Of a DNA stretch of 8,691 nt, positions 5,882 through 8,691 are shown piece after piece. How positions within the stretch are numbered: position 1 is the stretch's first letter; each line of letters begins with the position of its first letter. The DNA lies in NCBI GenBank assembly GCA_003520545.1, contig DOUP01000305.1:1-8691 (forward strand), in the 5' to 3' direction. The translations under genes were made by a program, and so were the position numbers. Under the pieces are notes generated by a model. The model searched no databases and was not told the DNA's origin. It worked only from the letters and a program-made list of their open reading frames with translations. This DNA comes from Maritimibacter sp. GTDB taxonomy: Bacteria > Pseudomonadota > Alphaproteobacteria > Rhodobacterales > Rhodobacteraceae.

Positions 5882-6310
5882 TCAGGACAGCTTCACCGGC
5901 CATTTCTTTTTAAGATCTTCGAGCCCGGCCCGGATCAGATATTTCAAAACCTCGGTATCCACATCGGCAAGCTTGTTCACGTAGAGACAGGATTTGCCCA
6001 ACCTGTGCTTACCGAGGTCTGCCAGAAGATCGCCGTAGTCATGATACCCCGGCAAGATGTAGATCGACAGACTGGCCTTGCGCGGCGAGAACCCGGTCGC
6101 GCACATATCGCCCTCCCGCCCGCTGTCGTAGATATAGTGGTAGCTGCCGTAGCCAACGATCGACGGACCCCACATCTGCGGCTGCCAGCCCGTCACCTCC
6201 CGGAAGAGCGTATCGAGCGCCAGCCCATCCTCGCGCCGCCGCTCCGGTTCGACCTCGGACAGGAAGCGCCGCACGTCGGCGTCCGTCGCACGGGTCTTGT
6301 TCTGAGGCAT
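5882..6310 (-). CDS. DUF1801 domain protein
   Basis: A 142-residue soluble protein that is one DUF1801 domain from about residue 10 to the end. Recognisable family stretches are QMWGPSIVGYGSYHYIYDSG (40-60 region), GDMCATGFSPRKASLSIYI (about 66-84) and LGKHRLGKSCLYVNKLADVD (about 98-117). The fold is of the YdhG type; a biochemical role is not established. The start is taken at the ATG ending at 6310, because AAGGAG lies about 8 bases upstream; a GTG at 6328 would add six residues and overlap that site. It is divergent from the MBL-fold gene (83-bp gap) and convergent with the metallopeptidase gene with no space between the stops, so neither transcript can end in a private terminator. Confidence 0.88.
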   Translation of the reverse strand: MPQNKTRATDADVRRFLSEVEPERRREDGLALDTLFREVTGWQPQMWGPSIVGYGSYHYIYDSGREGDMCATGFSPRKASLSIYILPGYHDYGDLLADLGKHRLGKSCLYVNKLADVDTEVLKYLIRAGLEDLKKKWPVKLS

Positions 6311-6393
6311 CAGGGGTCTCCTTGGCACGGTGGAACCATTCGTCTGTCTCGAAGGTTACCATACCGCACCTCGATGCAGGACGGGAAACAGAG

Positions 6394-7344
6394 ATGACAC
6401 CAACCGCGCCCGACGCGTGGTCGCGCCGCGCGGTGATGCTTGGCGCGGCGGCGCTGCCCCTCGCCGCCCGCTCCGCACAGGCGGCGGCGGATTTCATGGG
6501 CGCAGGTCAGGGACGGTTCTTTCGCTTCACCTTGGGCGCCTTCGAAGTCACCCAACTTCTCGCCGGGGTCGAAACCCTGAAGAACCCCCATGCGCTGTTC
6601 GCCGCCGACCTGGAGGACGAAGCCTTCACGACCCTGACCAAAGCCGCGCATCTCCCAACCGGCCGCGCGCGCAGCTTCCTGATCCCGACGCTTGTGAACA
6701 CCGGCAAGGCGCTTGTCCTCATCGACACCGGGCGAGACCCGGTGGGTGTGGTCGGGGCATTGGAGGCCGCAGGATATCTCATCGAAGATATCGACATCGT
6801 TGCGCTCACGCACATGCACGCGGATCATATCGGGGGCCTGATGGGGCCGAACGGCCCCACGTTCCCGAACGCGCGGATCATCTGCGGCAAAATGGAATAC
6901 GACGCCTGGGACGAGGCCGGAGACGAGGCGTTCGACACCAACATGCTCCCCCTCGCCGCCAAGATCGAGGTGTTGTCGGACGGCGGAGATGTTGTCCCCG
7001 GCATCACGGCAATGGAAGCCTTCGGCCACACGCTCGGGCACATGGTCTACCGTGTGGAAAACGACGGCCAGACGCTTTTGGTCGCCGGCGACGCGCTTGC
7101 GCACCACGTGTTTTCCTTCGCCCACTACGAGATCGCCATGGCCGAGGACGAAGACGGGCCTCGGGCGGTGAAGACACGCACGGAACTTCTGAAGATGCTG
7201 GCGGAAACCGGCGTCGTGCTGGCGGGATACCATCTGCCTTGGCCCGGACTCGGTTTCGTGGCGCAGTCGGAAAGCGGCTTCACCTACGTGCCGCATAGCT
7301 ACCAGCTCTCGTGGGAGGAGGCCCCGGACGAAGAGCCGCGCTGA
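6394..7344 (+). CDS. Tat-exported MBL-fold metallo-hydrolase
   Basis: A 316-residue protein. The first 30 residues are a twin-arginine signal: WSRRAVMLGAAALPLAARSAQA, with Arg11-Arg12 and a likely cleavage after Ala30. The product should therefore be exported folded to the periplasm. The rest is a metallo-beta-lactamase fold with the ligand set HMHADH (140-145), GHTLGH (His212, His216), AGDAL (Asp233) and GYHLP (His280). This is a complete binuclear metal site, as in lactonase or hydrolase members of the superfamily. The substrate is unknown; an acyl-homoserine lactonase or another ester/lactone hydrolase is possible but not shown. The ATG at 6394 is chosen because the Tat motif follows at once; its ribosome site is weak (AGGA about 12 bases away). 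An upstream TTG at 6322 would bury the signal. It is divergent from the DUF1801 gene and convergent with trpA. Confidence 0.9.
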   Translation: MTPTAPDAWSRRAVMLGAAALPLAARSAQAAADFMGAGQGRFFRFTLGAFEVTQLLAGVETLKNPHALFAADLEDEAFTTLTKAAHLPTGRARSFLIPTLVNTGKALVLIDTGRDPVGVVGALEAAGYLIEDIDIVALTHMHADHIGGLMGPNGPTFPNARIICGKMEYDAWDEAGDEAFDTNMLPLAAKIEVLSDGGDVVPGITAMEAFGHTLGHMVYRVENDGQTLLVAGDALAHHVFSFAHYEIAMAEDEDGPRAVKTRTELLKMLAETGVVLAGYHLPWPGLGFVAQSESGFTYVPHSYQLSWEEAPDEEPR

Positions 7345-7369
7345 CGAGCGAGTCACGTCGAACCACGGA

Positions 7370-7389
7370 CCAGAAAACCAGAAAACCAG
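7370..7389. repeat. Short tandem repeat in the MBL-trpA intergenic region
   Basis: The unit CCAGAAAA occurs twice in tandem, followed by a third partial copy, CCAG. It sits in the 153-bp gap (7345-7497) between two convergent genes. The rest of the gap is less GC-rich than the genes. It holds an AT-only-type stem, TTTCTT (7418-7423) with AAGAAA (7433-7438), and a distant inverted pair, TGACGG (7442-7447) with CCGTCA (7495-7500), the latter overlapping the trpA stop. None is a convincing terminator. Confidence 0.4.
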
Positions 7390-7497
7390 TGCAGATCGGC
7401 CCACCGTAAGCAACTGTTTTCTTGAACTATTTAAGAAATACTGACGGCGCAAACCATCCGATTCACGCCCGCCGAAAGGATTAACAACCGTCGACCG

Positions 7498-8289
7498 TCA
7501 AGCCCGGTGCGCCCCATCTGCCAGCGACTTCACGAAAGCCAGCACATCCTCGGGGCTCTCACCCTTGCCGATCTTCTCGACGATGGCCGAGCCGACCACC
7601 GTGCCGTCCGCCACACCTGCAATGGCTTGCGCGGTCTCCGGCGTCTTCACGCCGAAACCGACGATCACCGGAATATCCGTCGCCGCCTTGATCCGCGCCA
7701 CTTCCGGCGCGACCGTGTCGGCCTGCGCTTCCGCGGCCCCGGTGATGCCCGTGATCGAAACGTAGTAAACGAAACCCGAGGTGTTGGTCAGGACCTTCGG
7801 CAAACGCTTGTCATCCGTGGTCGGCGTCGCCAGCCGGATGAAGTTCATCCCGGCCTTGTTTGCCGGGATGCACAGCTCGTCATCCTCCTCGGGCGGCAGG
7901 TCCACCACGATCAAACCGTCGATCCCGGCTGCCGTCGCGTCCTTCAAAAATTTATCTACGCCACGCGAATAGATCGGGTTGTAATAGCCCATCAGAACGA
8001 TGGGCGTTGTGTCATCGCCCTTGCGAAACTCCGCCGCCATATCGAGCGTCTTCTGAAGCGTCATGCCCCCGTCCAGCGCGCGCTGACCGGCAAGCTGAAT
8101 GGTCGGCCCGTCCGCCATCGGATCGGTGAACGGCAACCCCAGTTCGATCACGTCGACCCCGGCCGCCGGCATCCCTTTCATCACGGCAAGCGAGGTCGCC
8201 ACATCCGGGTCCCCGGCCATGATGTAGGCAACGAAGGCTTTCTTGCCTTCGTCCTTGAGCGCGGCGAATTTGGCGTCGATGCGAGTCAC
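7498..8289 (-). CDS. trpA: Tryptophan synthase alpha chain
   Basis: A 263-residue (beta/alpha)8 barrel that splits indole-3-glycerol phosphate into indole and glyceraldehyde 3-phosphate and passes indole to TrpB. The catalytic residues fall at exactly the E. coli positions: Glu49 and Asp60 in IELGLPFTDPMADGPTIQ, with Tyr175 in FVYYVSITGITG. The phosphate-binding loops GFGV (211-214) and VVGSAIV (231-237) are intact, so the enzyme should be active. The start is taken at the GTG ending at 8289 (MTRIDAKFAAL), preceded by AAGGGG about 8 bases upstream; a start further upstream at 8361 would add 24 residues with no family match. No trpB or trpF is next to it in the window; the upstream neighbour on the same strand is a short-chain dehydrogenase 58 bp away. 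No attenuator is visible; only a small GATTG/CAATC hairpin (8318-8330) lies in that gap. Confidence 0.96.
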   Translation of the reverse strand: MTRIDAKFAALKDEGKKAFVAYIMAGDPDVATSLAVMKGMPAAGVDVIELGLPFTDPMADGPTIQLAGQRALDGGMTLQKTLDMAAEFRKGDDTTPIVLMGYYNPIYSRGVDKFLKDATAAGIDGLIVVDLPPEEDDELCIPANKAGMNFIRLATPTTDDKRLPKVLTNTSGFVYYVSITGITGAAEAQADTVAPEVARIKAATDIPVIVGFGVKTPETAQAIAGVADGTVVGSAIVEKIGKGESPEDVLAFVKSLADGAHRA

Positions 8290-8347
8290 GTTGGGTCCCC
8301 TTATTCCGTCCCAGCGTGATTGCGCCAATCGCCGCCGGAAATCAAGC

Positions 8348-8691
8348 TCAGCCGCGTCCAATATAGGGCATCTTGGTCGCCATCAGCGTCATGAACTGCA
8401 CGTTCGCCTCCAGGGGCAGCGTCGCCATGTTGAACACGGCGTCCGAAACCAGCGACACGTCCATGCTCGGCGGCGGCGCCTCCCCGCTGGCAATCGCCTT
8501 CTCGACGATTCCCTCCAAAAGGTCGGTGCGCGCATTCCCGATGTCGATCTGTCCGCAGGCGATGTCGAACGGTCGCCCGTCGAGCGACAGTGTCTTCGTC
8601 ATCCCCGTGACCGCATGTTTGGTGGCAGTATAGCTCACCGACCCTTCGCGCGGCACATGCGCCGAGATCGAACCGTTGTTGATGATCCGCC
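8348..8691 (-). CDS. Short-chain dehydrogenase/reductase, C-terminal part (5' partial)
   Basis: The frame is open to the right edge of the window, so the N-terminus with the NAD(P)-binding glycine motif is not seen. The visible 113 residues begin RIINNGSISAHVPREGSVSY. They contain the catalytic serine in NNGSIS and the YTATK motif (Tyr-x-x-x-Lys), followed by the helix HAVTGMTKTLSLDGR typical of classical SDR enzymes. The region after it (IDIGNARTDLL) matches the usual PG-x-V-x-T segment in position, with NAR in place of the common sequence. Substrate and cofactor preference cannot be judged. A GTG at 8656 within this stretch is not the start, because the catalytic serine lies before it. It is transcribed toward trpA with a 58-bp gap; co-transcription is possible. 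Confidence 0.9.
   Translation of the reverse strand, partial: RIINNGSISAHVPREGSVSYTATKHAVTGMTKTLSLDGRPFDIACGQIDIGNARTDLLEGIVEKAIASGEAPPPSMDVSLVSDAVFNMATLPLEANVQFMTLMATKMPYIGRG

Noticed and set aside
7418..7438. Terminator between the MBL-fold gene and trpA
   Set aside because: The stem is 6 bp, almost all A/T, with a 9-base loop, and is too weak to call.
6310..7452. Open frame of 380 codons antisense to the MBL-fold gene
   Set aside because: It covers the recognised hydrolase in a mirror frame and has no family features.
8290..8361. Longer trpA start
   Set aside because: It adds 24 residues with no TrpA match. The GTG at 8289 gives the family length, with Glu49/Asp60 numbering identical to E. 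coli.
1..8691. CRISPR array, tRNA, rRNA, insertion sequence or prophage
   Set aside because: I saw no regularly spaced repeats, cloverleaf-like sequence, transposase or integrase motifs, or terminal inverted repeats flanking a gene.

Overview
The window looks like chromosomal DNA of an alphaproteobacterium, most likely Rhodobacteraceae/Roseobacteraceae. I infer this from high GC, the residue patterns of the encoded proteins, the murJ / rhomboid-like / trpS gene order, and an intergenic palindromic repeat at 2211-2267 of a kind I recall from alphaproteobacterial genomes. Nearly all of the DNA is coding. No phage, IS element, CRISPR array, tRNA or rRNA gene was recognised.

Layout. At the left end is the C-terminus of the lipid II flippase MurJ (+). 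It runs tail-to-tail into a rhomboid-like membrane protein (-) that lacks every catalytic residue I could align. A short divergent promoter region leads to trpS (+). A hairpin-rich intergenic stretch (2093-2263) separates trpS from three minus-strand genes, which are transcribed in the order gltX, DUF305 membrane protein, glutaredoxin-MauE fusion. The last two are 15 bp apart and look like a small metal/redox operon. A pair of dyads lies between gltX and this operon; one resembles a CueR-type copper box. Divergent from gltX is a short zincin-like metallopeptidase gene (+). It abuts, stop codon to stop codon, a DUF1801 gene (-). Divergent from that is a Tat-exported MBL-fold hydrolase (+). At the right end are trpA (-) and the C-terminal part of a short-chain dehydrogenase (-), which is cut by the window edge.

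Functionally this is mostly housekeeping: cell wall (MurJ), aminoacylation (TrpS, GltX) and tryptophan synthesis (TrpA), with a few accessory enzymes between. The most interesting parts are the rhomboid pseudoprotease and the DUF305 / glutaredoxin-MauE pair. The proteins of that pair carry a conserved His-His motif, a CPFG redox site and a CxC motif, consistent with copper handling or thiol redox transfer at the inner membrane. I see no clear evidence for a wholly new multi-gene system.
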